Shown here in pieces: positions 44,759 to 56,376 of a DNA stretch of 64,000 nt. Under the pieces are notes generated by a model. That model was not told the origin of the DNA. It made no database searches and worked only from the letters and a program-made list of their open reading frames with translations. The first letter of the stretch is position 1, and the number at the start of each line of letters is the position of its first letter. The DNA comes from Cryptomeria japonica (lineage: Eukaryota; Streptophyta; Pinopsida; Cupressales; Cupressaceae): NCBI RefSeq assembly GCF_030272615.1, contig NC_081411.1:153937971-154001970 (forward strand), given 5' to 3'. The position numbers and the translations under genes were made by a program.

Positions 44759-47700
44759 TTGAATGTGGAGAATAGAGGAAGATCAAAGGAAAGAGGAAAA
44801 GGCCCTTGGAATGAGAAGTCACGAGGGAAGTCAAAGAGAGGATGCTCTCAATCTAGAGAAAAGAAAGATTGCTGGTATTGCGAAAAGTCTGGTCATCTAA
44901 AGAAAGATTGTTGGTCTCGAAAAAACAAAGAAGGAGACAAAAATGAAAATGACAGTAAAGAAGCTAATATTTCAAGTAATACTTTACAATATGCTTTAAT
45001 CTTACGTTTGGATAACATTAATGATTCCTGGGTAATAGATTTTGGGGCTTCATTTCATGCTACACCCCATAGAAAATATTTTCTAGATTATGTTCAAGGT
45101 GATTTTGGACAGGTATATTTGGGTGATGATGAGCCCTGTCAAATTGTTGGAAAAGGAAAGATAAAGATCAAGTTGCAGAATGGAAATGACTGGTTTCTGC
45201 AGGAGGTAAGACATGTTCCTAACTTAAAAAGAAATTTAATTTCTATAGGGCAACTATGTAGTGAAGGTTGCATAGTTACTTTCTCAGACAGTACCTGGAA
45301 GGTCACTAAAGGATCATTAGTAGTAGCTAAAAGTGCGAAGGTAGGCACATTATATATGTGTACTGGTAACACTTACTCTACCTTAGCTGCTATAGATAAA
45401 GTTACTGCAAGGACAACAACAATAAATGTTGCAAGAACAGATTCGATAATGTGGCACCATAGGCTTGGGCATATGAGTGAGAAAGGGATGAAAATCCTTC
45501 ACTCCAAAAATCTATTGCCAACACTAAAGAAGATTGATTTAGAGTTCTGTGAAAACTAAGTTTATGGCAAACAGAAAAGAGTCAGATTTCTCAAGGTTGG
45601 GAAAGAGAAGAAGAGTGAGAAGTTAGAGCTTGTGCATTTAGATGTATGGGGACCGGCTCAAGTATCATCTCTTGGTGGCTCTTGTTATTATGTTATTTTT
45701 ATTGATGACTCAACCAGAAAAACATGGGTATATTTCCTAAAACAAAAATAGATGTTTTTGAAACTTTTAAGAAATGGAAAGCTTTGGTTGAGAATGAGAC
45801 AACAAAAAAGTTGAAGTGTCTCAGATCGGATAATGGAGGTGAGTATTGCAGCAAAGCATTTGAAGATTACTGCTCCTTAAATGGGATTCAAAAGCAGAAG
45901 ATGGTTCCAGGAACTCCACAAGAAAATGTTGTGTCAGAGAGAATGAATAGGACTATCATGGAACGCGCGAGGAGCATGAGATTGCATGTTGGATTGCCCT
46001 TACATTTTTGGGCAGATGTTGTACATACTGTTGTCTATTTGATAAATAGAGGACCTTCAACCCCTTTGGATGGTGGTATTCCAGAGGAGGCATGGATTGG
46101 TAAAAAGGTAAATTGTTCTTTTCTGAAAACCTTTGGTTGTGAAGCTTTTGTCCATGTTGATAAAGAAAATAGAACCAAGCTTGATGCTAAATCTCATAAA
46201 TGTACCTTCATTGGATATGGGATAGATGAATATGGCTATCGGTTATGGGATTTTGAAAATAAGAAAATAATTAGAAGTAGAGATGTTATATTCAATGAGA
46301 AGGTTATGTATAAAGAACAGATGCAGGAAAAGAAGCATGAACGGGACAAGCAAGAATATGTGGTGTTGGATGAGATTCCTGAAAAATGAAATGCCATAGG
46401 TACCTGATGCTCAGCAACAACAGAATGTCCCACAAACTCCTACAAGTGTTAGACGTTCTACGAGGTCAAGTAGACCTCCTAAAAGATTTTCTCCTTCTTT
46501 GTATTCCATATTATTAACTGTTTCTGGTGAACCAGAAGAATATGAAGAAGCAATACAGGTGGATGCCAAACAACAATGGGAGCTAGGCATGAAAGAGGAG
46601 ATAGACTCCTTGACGAAAAATAAGACTTGGGACTTAGTCCCTTTACCTGCAGAAAAAAGAGCCTTGCCTAACAAATGGGTTTATCGACTGAAGGAGGAGG
46701 AAGGAGGTCAGAAAAGATATAAGGCCAGACTTGTGGTAAAAGGTTTTGCATAGAAAAAGGGTATAGATTATGATGAAATATTTTCTCTAGTTGTAAAAAT
46801 GACTTCAATTAGAATTGTACTTAGTCTTGTGGTTGCAGATGATTTACATCTTGAACAATTAGATGTCAAAATAGCTTTTCTCCATGGAGATTTGGAGGAA
46901 GAAATTTACATGTTGCAACCAGAGGGATATGAGGTCAAAGGTAAGGAGAACTTGGTGTGCAGGTTGAAGAAAAGTTTGTATGACCTAAAGTAAGCACCCT
47001 GACAATGGTATTTAAAATTTAATAGTTTCATGGCAGAACATGGTTATCATAGATGTCATTCTGATCATTGCATATATTTTAAGAGATTGGATAATGGCAG
47101 TTATATTATCATGTTGCTTTATGTTGATGACATGCTTGTTGCTAGGTCTAACATGCAACACATAAATGATCTTAAATAGAAATTAGCCAAGTCATTTGCT
47201 ATGAAGGATTTGGGTGCAGCTAAGAAAATTCTCGGTATGAGGATTACATGGGACAGGAAAAATAGAACCTTGAATTTGTCCCAAAGTGAGTATATAAAGA
47301 AGGTGTTGAAAAGATTTAACATGCAGGATGCAAAAGCAGTTAGTATACCTTTGGCTAGTCATTTCAAATTGACTAAGGAGATGTGCCCAAAGGCACAGGA
47401 AGAGGTAAATAAAATGTCTAACATCCCGTATTCATTAGCTGTTGGCAGTCTGATGTATGCAATGGTATGCACAAGGCCAGATATTGCACATGTAATGGGA
47501 GTTGTGAGCAGATTTATGAGTAATCTTGTGAAATAGATTCTTTGGTATTTGAAAGGAACTACTACGAAGGCATTATGTTTCAAAGGATCTAATGCTACTC
47601 TTAGTGGATTTGTTGACTCTAATCTGGCAGATGATATTAATTCATGGAGGAGTACTATAGGGTATTTTTTTACTATAGGGGGAACTACAGTCAGTTGGAT

Positions 47701-48063
47701 TTCTAGGCTGCAAAAGGTTTCTGCACTTTCAAGCACTGAAGTTGAGTATGTTGTTGCTACAGAAGCCAGCAAGGAGATGATTTGGTTATAATGTTTTCTA
47801 GAGGAATTGGGTTAGACACTGGAGGATCGCCCATTGTATATTGATAGCTAGAGTGTCATTCATCTTGCGAAGAACTTTGCTTTTCATTCAAGGAAAAAGC
47901 ACATTTAGCTTAGGTACCACTTCATCTGGACTGTTTTGGAGGAGGGTCAATTACGGCTTGAGAAGATTCACACAAGTGAGAATCCTGCCGATATGTTCAC
48001 AAAGGCAGTTCCACAGGAGAAGCTGATTTCTTCATCAGTTTTTGTTGGTCTTCTTGATTGATA
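44759..48063 (+). pseudogene. Copia C Pol (zinc knuckle, protease, integrase, RT, RNase H)
   Basis: The nucleocapsid motif CWYCEKSGHLKKDC lies at 44877-44918. The protease site reads SWVIDFGASFHAT (45030), D-F-G for D-S-G. The HHCC zinc site (HHRLGH...) loses its last Cys at the TAA at 45557. Integrase: HLDVWGP, LRSDNGGEY (45823) and Glu in VVSERMN. RT: LPNKWVYRLKEEE, LEQLDVKIAFLHGDL and an intact catalytic LLYVDDMLV (about 47116). RNase H: STEVEYVVATEASKE and a C-terminal MFTKAVP near 47993. Frameshifts lie near 45745 and 46390. Stops are at about 46752 (before KKG), 46991 (LYDLK*AP), 47177 (DLK*KL) and 47534 (VK*IL), sites where Gln or Trp is conserved. Confidence 0.87.
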
Positions 48064-48197
48064 ATTATGGAATTTATACCAGTCAAGTCCAAGTGTTTTA
48101 TCCAACGGATGCTGCAAGTACAATGGTGTCGTCTAGTATCAGTCTCCAAGTGGGAGATTGTTTGGTGTGGAGCCTGACCAGTCTCCAAGTGGGAGAT
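48064..48197 (+). other. Copia C 3' UTR with duplicated PPT
   Basis: CAGTCTCCAAGTGGGAGATTGTT occurs in two copies, at 48140 and 48179, 39 bp apart. Only the second abuts the LTR. The first is followed by TTGGTGTGGAGCC, an LTR-start-like sequence. Confidence 0.75.
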
Positions 48198-48650
48198 TGT
48201 TGATATGTGGCGACTAATCAACAAAGTATTGTACACTTAGCATGTATCCTCACTGGGGTCTGGGGCCGGGCCGGGCCTCAGGAAAGTGGGGGGTAGCCCG
48301 TTGCAGGGGTTCGGGGGTGGCAGCCCCCAAGAAAAAAAAAATTGTCATTTTTTTTGTTGATGAAAACCAGCATTGTAATAAAACCCTAAAAAGGCCAACT
48401 TTGTTTGTTACCCTAAAAATGCATGTTATAAGTGGCTAACATGCTTAAGGCATTGTAAGGTTGATGTATTGTTTTTGCTGGATAATAAGAAAGATTGGAC
48501 GGCTGTGTATGGTGGACGTAACCCATTCTGGGTGAACCACATTAAATCTCTGTGTTATCAGTGTCATGTTTTATTTCTTTATCTTTTGTATTTAAATTTA
48601 TATATAATTGTTTGTTCATCTTTGCTTCGGATCTGCTTGAAACCCTAACA
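48198..48650 (+). repeat. Copia C 3' LTR (453 bp)
   Basis: Starts TGTTGATATGTGG after the PPT and ends CCCTAACA before TSD AAGAA. Differences from the 5' LTR are mainly transitions. Confidence 0.93.
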
Positions 48651-48655
48651 AAGAA

Positions 48656-49609
48656 CTAATTCTAGTTAGGAATCACTCGGTTAAGGGATTTACAAATATA
48701 CCTTGTTAGAAGCATAATACCCTGTTAGGAGTAACCTCGCTAGAGGATTTAAGAATCCAAGCTAATGGACCACCTTGTTAGAGGATTTAATGAGTAACCA
48801 AGCTTGTTAGAGCTTACCCAGTTAAGGGATTTTACTTCTGTTGTAATTGTTAGAAAACAACAGGTTTTCTTGATCTGTTTGAGGAGCACTATCTTTGCTT
48901 GATTAGATCCTTCTAAGCTTCAATCTACCTTCACTCAAAGTGCAGATGCATTCACTAGTTGGGCAACCACACACTCAATAGGTTTTCTATCAACTTTTCC
49001 AACAACCTTTACAAATAACTTCATCGGCCTTAAATACAAATCAATTAGGTCGGTAACACAACAAAAACCTAATTCTCATCATTGATATTACAAACAAGTC
49101 AGTTCAATCTTGACCATTAGAAATCATAACAATTCTTCAAGACAATTCCAACCGCTACATGATCACCGCTCCATTGGATTTTCTAACCCATCACATGTTA
49201 TGCATTAAATGCAATCCACTTTGCTCCTTCCCTAGACAATAAGCAAACGCGCCAAACCAATTTGAATTTCTCCTCATACAGTGATCACACATGTCTCCAT
49301 CATTACCACTCATCAAATAAAAAACTAATAAACTTGATCGGTTAGGGTTTAACAGCTGATAGGGTTTACAAGTTGCATTGCATGGAAAGGTTTAACCCTT
49401 CATATTGGTTCATTGATTCAACTCACAAAGTTTACATACACCAGTTACAACATCTTGTACAACTCTCTTCTTACCGGTTACAAGCCAATATCAAAACAAC
49501 AACATCAGTAATAACATGAATACCTTATACTAGTTCAATTGTCATCAATGACAACATATCATTAATGCAATCTCTTATGCAAAATGCCAAAAAACTCAAA
49601 ATGCCAACA
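48656..49609 (-). repeat. Copia D 3' LTR, proximal piece
   Basis: Continues the inverted Copia A-type LTR with repeated CTAACAAGG-type words (inverted: CCTTGTTAGAGG). It ends ATGCCAACA at 49609, next to the inverted PPT ATCTCCCCCTTT. The two pieces total about 1.4 kb, as in Copia A. Confidence 0.85.
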
Positions 49610-49761
49610 ATCTCCCCCTTTGGCATTGATGGCAATACAAATATCAATGCCTTTGATTGCTGGTGAGATTGGTGAATAGGAATCTTGGTTAACATTACCA
49701 AGTATTCACCTTGCTCTATGTGTCTTCAGCCTACCGCTAGTGAACAGAAATCTTGGTTTAC

Positions 49762-50995
49762 TGTAAAGCGGAAAAATCGAACCCTAGTCGTTCTCCCCTC
49801 CCCAACTCCGAGGAGAGAGAAGGGAGAGTCACTAGGGTTGATGGTTTTCACTTAGGAGGGACTTTACATTCAAAAGAGGGGTTGAAACCCACAAGATCCA
49901 ATCCCACGCAATGCAAGATTGGATTCTATATGAGTTTCAAGGGTTGTGATAGCAAGGATACCCTCTTTTGTAAAGAATGTAGATAGAATGATTAAGCTAG
50001 GCATACATAGAAAGTGAGAAAGATTTGCTTATAAACTGAGATAGGGATATAGGATGAAGCTGCGGACCTAGAATTAGTAGTAAAATGTCAAGACGGCGCT
50101 GTCCTTCAAATTTGAGCAAAAGTTGACGGGACGATGGCGCCCGGCGTGCACACGGTCCTCCGAAAAATCCGCGAAACGAAGAGGGATCTGTTCGTCTCTG
50201 TACAAGGATTCCAGATCTTCAATTTCAGCCGCGTACCTGCAACCTACACACAGAAAAGTGAAGATGATTGGGGGGTTAGGGATTAGGGGTTTGCCCTTAG
50301 GTCAAACCCCGGTTTTGGAATTAACCAAGAAATGAGAAATGCTGTAAATGTAATGTAAAACAAGTACTAATACCTTGTTGTAAGGATGTTTGTATCCTTA
50401 TATGCGAAGGTATAGATGTTGTTGTTTGTTGTATGTTGTATGTTGTAGCATGTAATGTGTTGTAAGTGATCTCCTTTTCAATGGTTGAATCCTTGTCTTG
50501 AATGCAACACTTAGCCTTGAATGGAGACTTAGAATGATCAATTGCTTGAAGGAATGCTTGAATGCTTGAATGCTTGAATGTTTGAATATCGTTTTCACCT
50601 TTTTTTCTCCTCCTCAAATGAGAGAGTAAAAGTAGTTTATATACTTGCCAGTTAGGGTTAAAAGACTGATTTTCCCGACCTTAGGCCGACCAGGAAATGT
50701 TATTTTCCAAATTGCAAACAAAAAGGCCCGAAGTCCCATAGGAGACCGGACCCAAAATAGGGCCAGGGACAGGGCACTGGGCGCCATGGTCCTGGGGGAC
50801 CAGGGTGCTGGGCGCTCTGGTCCCACCTCCCGGGACAGCAGGGTGCAAGGAGGATCAGGCCAGGGTGCTGGAAAAATACAGTTTTTGGTGTCGTGAGCAA
50901 GTTTCGGGGTCTCCATTCAGGTTCAGTGTTGCGTCGCCATCGTGAAGACCCAAATGCAGTCGAAATTGCAAGTGTCACAATTTTAGGACGCTGCA
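49762..50995 (-). repeat. G1 3' LTR (1234 bp)
   Basis: Minus orientation. It begins TGCAGCGTCC (50995) and ends CGCTTTACA (49762). TATATAAAC lies near 50644. U3 has two GC-rich hairpin units at 50762-50823. The terminal TG at 50994 reads TGCA, against TGTA in the 5' LTR. Confidence 0.9.
50762..50823 (-). repeat. G1 3' LTR: two GC-rich hairpin units in U3
   Basis: Two units of 30-31 bp on the pattern GGACCAGGGCGCTGGGCGCC...TGGTCC, each able to fold on itself. The 5' LTR has three units. They lie upstream of the TATA box, where tandem repeats often act as enhancers. Confidence 0.8.
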
Positions 50996-51768
50996 TTTAG
51001 CCCCCACTTTAGCGGGAGTATAAGCATACGCTCATACTTCCGGTAGCGGGAGTATAAGCATACGCTCATACTTCCGGTAAAGTACAAGGAAACAACATTG
51101 AAAAACTTTCACCACGTCAAGGAGGCAAGATACACCAAGCCCCCAGTGGACTAAGGATCTTACGACTTCGATTGACAAAGTAAAAGGGAAGATCATGAGG
51201 GAGAACCATGACTATCAGTAGTAAGGTTCCCTCACTATGAGTCATGCAAGAAAGATATCAAAAATTTTCAAGGCAAAGCTAAATTTGCCAAGAAATTTTC
51301 AAGTATCTTGAAAAGATATGAACGGGATGTATGCCCCCCTACGTTAAAGCGATCGCACACGCCTCACCGGGGGTGATTGCTTTAAGGTAGTGATACATAT
51401 AAGAAATGAGAAAGGAGCACGTTATCACAAGGATTTAGCCCCCAAGTGTAAGGTAAGCCCAAGGATAATAGACACAAAACACAAAGCACAAGGTGACTTC
51501 GCTTTCCTCGGGGTCAGTATGCTGTATGATAATTCATGTATATCATATGTATGTATGCATAATTGTTCTTAATTCCCCAATCAAGGAAGGTCACCTAGAA
51601 GAAGGGAACACATGTGTCTTTTGAGTCAACATGAGAGAGATCGAGAGATCTCAATGCTTTGCATCGTCCTCAAGTAGACAACACTAAGGACAACAAATAG
51701 AAGAATGAGAGTAACATGTAGAAGAAGTAACAAAAGAGAGGAGGAGAGAATCTGTTATGCTAATGAAA
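50996..51768 (-). other. G1 3' non-coding domain with PPT and hairpins
   Basis: No ORF with coding character. The PPT lies at 50996-51010 (minus strand). A perfect 34-bp tandem duplication at 51011-51078 folds as GGGAGTATAAGC/GCTCATACTTCC twice. A further inverted repeat lies at 51339-51391 (CTACGTTAAAGCGAT against GATTGCTTTAAGGTAG). Confidence 0.7.
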
Positions 51769-54700
51769 CTAGTCTAGCACGTCATCTACCCCTCGATCTT
51801 GCTGATCAATGTTTCGGGAAGGTAGGGAACACGCTAGAGGAGGAACATCCAACATAGCAGATGGAGCTATCACAAGATCCAAACAAGGGCTATGTTCATG
51901 TTCCGAGCCACATTGTTCTTGTCTAGGAGCTAGGATAAGTGCCTTAGAAAATTCATTAGATAAATGGTTATCAATATCAACAAGTTCATATTCACTATCA
52001 GAAACAAGAGAAGTAACATTTTCATCTATATCATCATCAAGATTTATAAAAATAGGATCTTTAACCCGTACGGGATCAAGACCATCATGCATCTTATGTT
52101 TAGGAGATTTCGGCTCAATCGTCGGCTGAGGAGAAAATGGAATAATATTAGTTGAAGGTGTTTTTGGGGATTGCAAAGTTTGAGAAGCAGCTGCCTGAGC
52201 TCTAAGACGACGCTTTCGTCGGCGTTCACGTGCAGAACGATTTCGTCTAGTCTTAGTAGGAAGTTGAGAAGATTGAGGAGGAGGAATGTTCTCGTCCTTA
52301 TCACTTGGGTGTTTAGGTTGTGGTCTCTTAGGTTGAACAATAGAAGAAGAGGAAGGTCTCTTCTCTCCATAAGAGGAAGGAGGAGGAACTGCTCCATATA
52401 AGGGAGGAATATTTGGTTTAGGAAGGAGACCAAGTCCATCATGACGAGGAGGTATAGGTCTACTTTTAGAGAGTTTATTAGTCATAGGCATAGTCACATC
52501 CATAGGGATGGGTTGGGAATCTTCTTGAGGAAAGACATTAGTTTTATCTTTCAAAGGAAGAACTTCCTTCTCAAGAACGATAGGAATATCAAGTTTGGGT
52601 GTTCTAGGTTCACTTAGAGATAGGATCATATCTTTTTTCCACTTTTGATAAGATTTGAAAAGATGATCACTTCACGGAGGAAGAGATTGGAATTGTTTAG
52701 GCCAAAAATAATCAATAGGAACGCTAGAAGTTCTTTCAGTTGGTTTAAAGAGACTATGATTGACAGTAACAACTTCACCATTATGGGGAAATTTCAAACA
52801 CTTTTGAATAGGAGAAGCAATAGCTTTCATGGAAAATAGCAGGGGATAGCCTAGCTTCACACGAAATTGTTCAGATGATGGAATAATAGCAAAGTCCACA
52901 TCAAGGGATTTGTTATGGACCTCAATAGGTAATGTAATAGAACCAATTGCAGGAGAAGAAAATGCATCAAATAGTTTCACAACCACATCTGTTTCGTCAT
53001 AGATCACTTGATTCAATTGCAAAGTAAAAAGAAACTCTTCAGTAATGACATTAACCATGCAAGAAGGATCAATAAGCACTCCACGGCAAGGTGTATTTTT
53101 GACTTTTGCAACTATATATAAAGGACCATCAGGTGCCCTGATAGTTTCACTGGAATCAAATGTGATGGAAGGTTCTTTAGGGATTTTCTGCTGCTCCACA
53201 ATGTTAATCACATTAGGAGTCATAGACACAAGATCATCAGGTGAGACAGAGGAATCAGTAGTATCAATCGCATTAGAGGTATGAGAAAGCAATGAATCAG
53301 TAAAAATCTGAAGATTTTGGTTAGGAGGAGCTACAGATGTTTTGCCTTTATCATTCACACCAGAAACAGAGATAGTATTATTATCAATCAAATCTTGAAT
53401 TTTACCCTTTAAAGCAAAACATTTTTCATTATCATGCCCAGGTTGACGATGAAATTGACAAAAAGATTTGTTATCAAAATAAGGTGAATTAATCTTTACA
53501 GGATCAATTTGCCTTATAAGAGGAAGAGTAAGCACATTTTGTTCCAATAACTTATTCATAATACTATGCAATGATTCATTCAAAGGAGTAAACTTTCTTT
53601 CTCTCTTGAAAAACTTAGAAATAGGAGACACACCTGATGCTGCATTCACATTGTTGTTGATGATGTTTTCATTGAATTTAATGGACTCTCTGTTTAGTTT
53701 AAACTTCCCAAATGGTTGTTGACTACTATCACCCTTATCACTCGGAGCCATAGGATGTGATTGTTCCATTTGACTCACAGACAGTTGATAATTGTGAAGA
53801 GTTGCGCACAACTGTTGGAAAGAAGTAAACTCAGAAAATAGGAGTTTTTCTCTAATATCTTTTTGTAAATTAGAAATAAAGATTCTTTGAATATCATTGT
53901 CAGGCACTGGAAAAGAAATTTGAGCATACAAATGCTTATATCTACCAATGAAATCAGTCACTTTTTCTTTAACACCTTGTTTGCAATGCATTAAATCAAT
54001 CAAAGTAACTTTAGGACTTATATTGTTTTGAAATTGTTGAATGAAAGCATTTGCAAGTTGTTCGAAAGAAGTAATAGAATAGGAAGCCAACGAGCAATAC
54101 CATTGTAGGGCTTTGTCTCTTAATGTTCTAGTAAACAGTTTTGCAAGCAATCTTTGGTCATAAGCAAAATCAGTACATATTGTTTGAAAGGTCTTAACAT
54201 GTGTTAGAGGATCACCCTTACCATTATAAAGCTCCAAATGTGGAATTTCAACATGTTTAGGGGGAATAGCTCGGACAATATCAAGAGAAAGTGGGCTCGC
54301 AACATCAAATGTGGGCACACTAAACTTGGATTGATTCATAGAGGCAATTTGTTGCTGTAAAGAAGAGACAGTTTGTGCAAGATTGTTAATGGTCGCTTCA
54401 GTCGAAGAGTTCATATTAGACGTGTTAGATTGTGATGGAGGTGTTATGTTATTGAAAGAAGGTAGAGAGTAAGGTGGTGGGACACTATGATAGTTAGTCA
54501 TAGGAGATGATTGGACAGGAGGAACACTACAAGGAGGAATGGAAGGGTTAAATGAATTGCCCCCTTGTGTCATGTTCATTTGTGGAGATATAAGAGGAAC
54601 ACTCACTGAAGGAATGAATGAAGAAGTTGGATTGAATGAAGGAAGAGGGTTGATTGAAGAAGAAGGATTGCCCCCATGACTAGTGATCATAGGAGGAATG

Positions 54701-55194
54701 TCTTGTGTTGAAGTAGTCATTATGTTTGATGTAAAAGTAGGTATACTAGCAATAGGAGTCGTCAAAGGAATAGAACGATTGTCTTGAGTAGGAGGTTGTG
54801 TATAACCTAAGGTTTCGGCACAACTTTTCATAGGCATCACATTTGAATCCACAATGTGTGCAATACCACGCAAAATATCAATTCCATTCTTATCACTTTG
54901 AAGCATACGTTTTAAACCCTCAATTAAAGGAAGAGCTTGACTATCAGGGTATTCTTGAGACATCCATTGTCGAAAATCATCAAATTGATTATCCAATTTT
55001 GAAAGTTGTTCTACAGAAACCTCATGGAGAGCTTCTTCATCATTAAGAGGATTAGAGGAATTACCCATGTCCTCGTTAAAAAGACCATTCAAATTAGGTT
55101 CCATCTCCTCAGTAATTAAACCTTGGAAGGACTTAATTCTAAGGCTTCGTCTAACGGGAATAGTGTAAGTAGGGCTTATTGTTGTAAAACTCAT
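51769..55194 (-). pseudogene. G1 Gag-protease polyprotein with Arg-rich C-terminal tail (one in-frame TGA)
   Basis: ATG at 55194 (MSFTTISPTYTIPVRRSLRI). The first 300 residues are Pro/Ser/Asn-rich. The Retrotrans_gag capsid domain lies at about 310-400 (LELYNGKGDPLTHVKTF, LRDKALQWYCSL, FIQQFQNN). The zinc knuckle CQFHRQPGHDNEKC (C-H-H-C) is near 579. A retropepsin-like domain follows (about 690-810): YIVAKVKN, LIDPSCMVNVI and GYPLLFSMKAI, with the catalytic Asp present and DPS for D(S/T)G, as in Tat-like relatives with DPG. After 840 codons a TGA (52674-52672) interrupts, but the same frame runs on to 51769 and includes TKTRRNRSARERRRKRRLRA and an acidic end. Total is about 1141 codons, then a true end without RT. 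Whether the TGA is damage or read through is unknown; I favour damage (Arg CGA to TGA). Confidence 0.85.
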
Positions 55195-56376
55195 GCACTA
55201 AAGAGAGAGAGAAGATTTTGAATTTTAGAGGTAGCAAATTTCAGTAAAACCAGCCAATCTTCTAGATTTAAGCTGTTAAATACAATCAGGACAATCTCCC
55301 AAAGTTTCAGAAAAAATGTCCGGGACCGTGGCGCTCGCGGTGCACACGGTCCTCGCAACTTTTTTCGAAATTTGTAGGGATGAAAGTTATGATGATTTTA
55401 CAGCTAACCTGAAAAAATTGAGTGATTTTACGATCTGTAGATAGGCCAAATTAAAATTGCAATTTCAAAATTGAACCCTACCAAGATTGTCGAAAAATGC
55501 AAAATTTGAATTTTGAAAAAGAGAGGGAAACTGAAATTTTGAATTTTATGATTTTAGAGGGAATACCAAAAGCAATGCAAGTTTTGAAATTTGAAAGTTG
55601 ACTCAATTTCACACAAAATTCAATTTTGAAAGCGGAAATCAAAGTTGTTGTAATTAAGCACTTAATTTCAAAAGTCACAAATTGCAAAAATTTGAATGAA
55701 TTACTCAAGTTTCGAATAAATGTTAACACACTTTTCAGATTTAGGACAGTAAGAAACACAATTTTGATATGAATTTCAATTTCAACAATTTTTGAATGAT
55801 TAGAAGCCTCAATCCAAGCAATCGCTAGACCAACTTTGACTGTAATTTTGAAGGTGTTAAAATTGATAAAATCAACCAAAATTCTAGATTTTAGCAGAAA
55901 AATACAGTAAGATCTAGCTCCCAAAATTTCGGAAAAAATGTCGGGGACGATGGCGCTCGGGGTGCACACGGTCCTCGCAACTTTTTTCCAAATTTTCAGG
56001 GATGAAAGATATTGTGATTTTATTGTGGAATCCAAAGTTACAGCTGATTTGGAGATGTTTTGATCAGTGAAATTGTCGGACAAAGGTTGAATCAAGAGGG
56101 TTTCAAAAATTAGGGTTTTGACACTTAACCACTTAATTTTCAAAATTAATGCACAAATATGAATTGACAATTTGTAATAGAAGGGCAGATCTGAAACAAG
56201 CATCAACAATTAAACATTTCACAAGTTTAATTACTTAAAAAGAAAATTTAGGGTTTTTATGCAATTAACCTCTAAAATTTTGCAAAAGATCAAACATGGA
56301 AATGTAATCAAGGAATCCAAGTTTCAGATCTAACTATGAATAATCAGAAAGGATGTTCACGTCGGTTTCACCAAAA
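55195..56376 (-). other. G1 5' leader with PBS and two structured repeats
   Basis: 1.18 kb between PBS and the Gag ATG. The GC-rich module (GGACGATGGCGCTCGGGGTG on the plus strand, then CACACGGTCC) stands at 55943-55975 and 55321-55355. Similar flanks extend each repeat to about 100 bp. The minus ORF at 56209-55478 is open but biased and is not supported as a gene, although the same frame is partly open in G2 (60605-61141). Confidence 0.7.

Larger units (their letters stand above)
43644..48650 (+). mobile_element. Copia element C, complete structure, decayed
   Basis: Flanked by TSDs AAGAA (43639-43643 and 48651-48655). The LTRs begin TGTTGATATGTGG and end CTAACA. PBS TTGGTATCAGAGTGAG lies at 44098, and PPT AAGTGGGAGAT ends at 48197. 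LTR length is about 452 bp, much shorter than A, B and D, so this is another Copia lineage. By eye roughly one base in ten differs between its LTRs, so it is old. It lies in the LTR of Copia D. Confidence 0.93.

Noticed and set aside
50321-50996. Small ORFs in the G1 LTRs, repeated at 56938-57565 and 59300-60199.
   Set aside because: LTR sequence read in open frames; no domain, and frames vary between copies.
52644-52674. Programmed readthrough of the TGA in the G1 Gag-protease frame.
   Set aside because: Other elements here gained stops by C-to-T change and no readthrough context or downstream structure is evident; point damage is simpler.
55478-56209. Leader ORF of G1 (243 codons) as a gene, with a similar frame in G2.
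   Set aside because: Composition is Phe/Ile/Lys/Ser-biased, it overlaps the repeated GC motif, and similarity between copies is explained by the copies being nearly identical.
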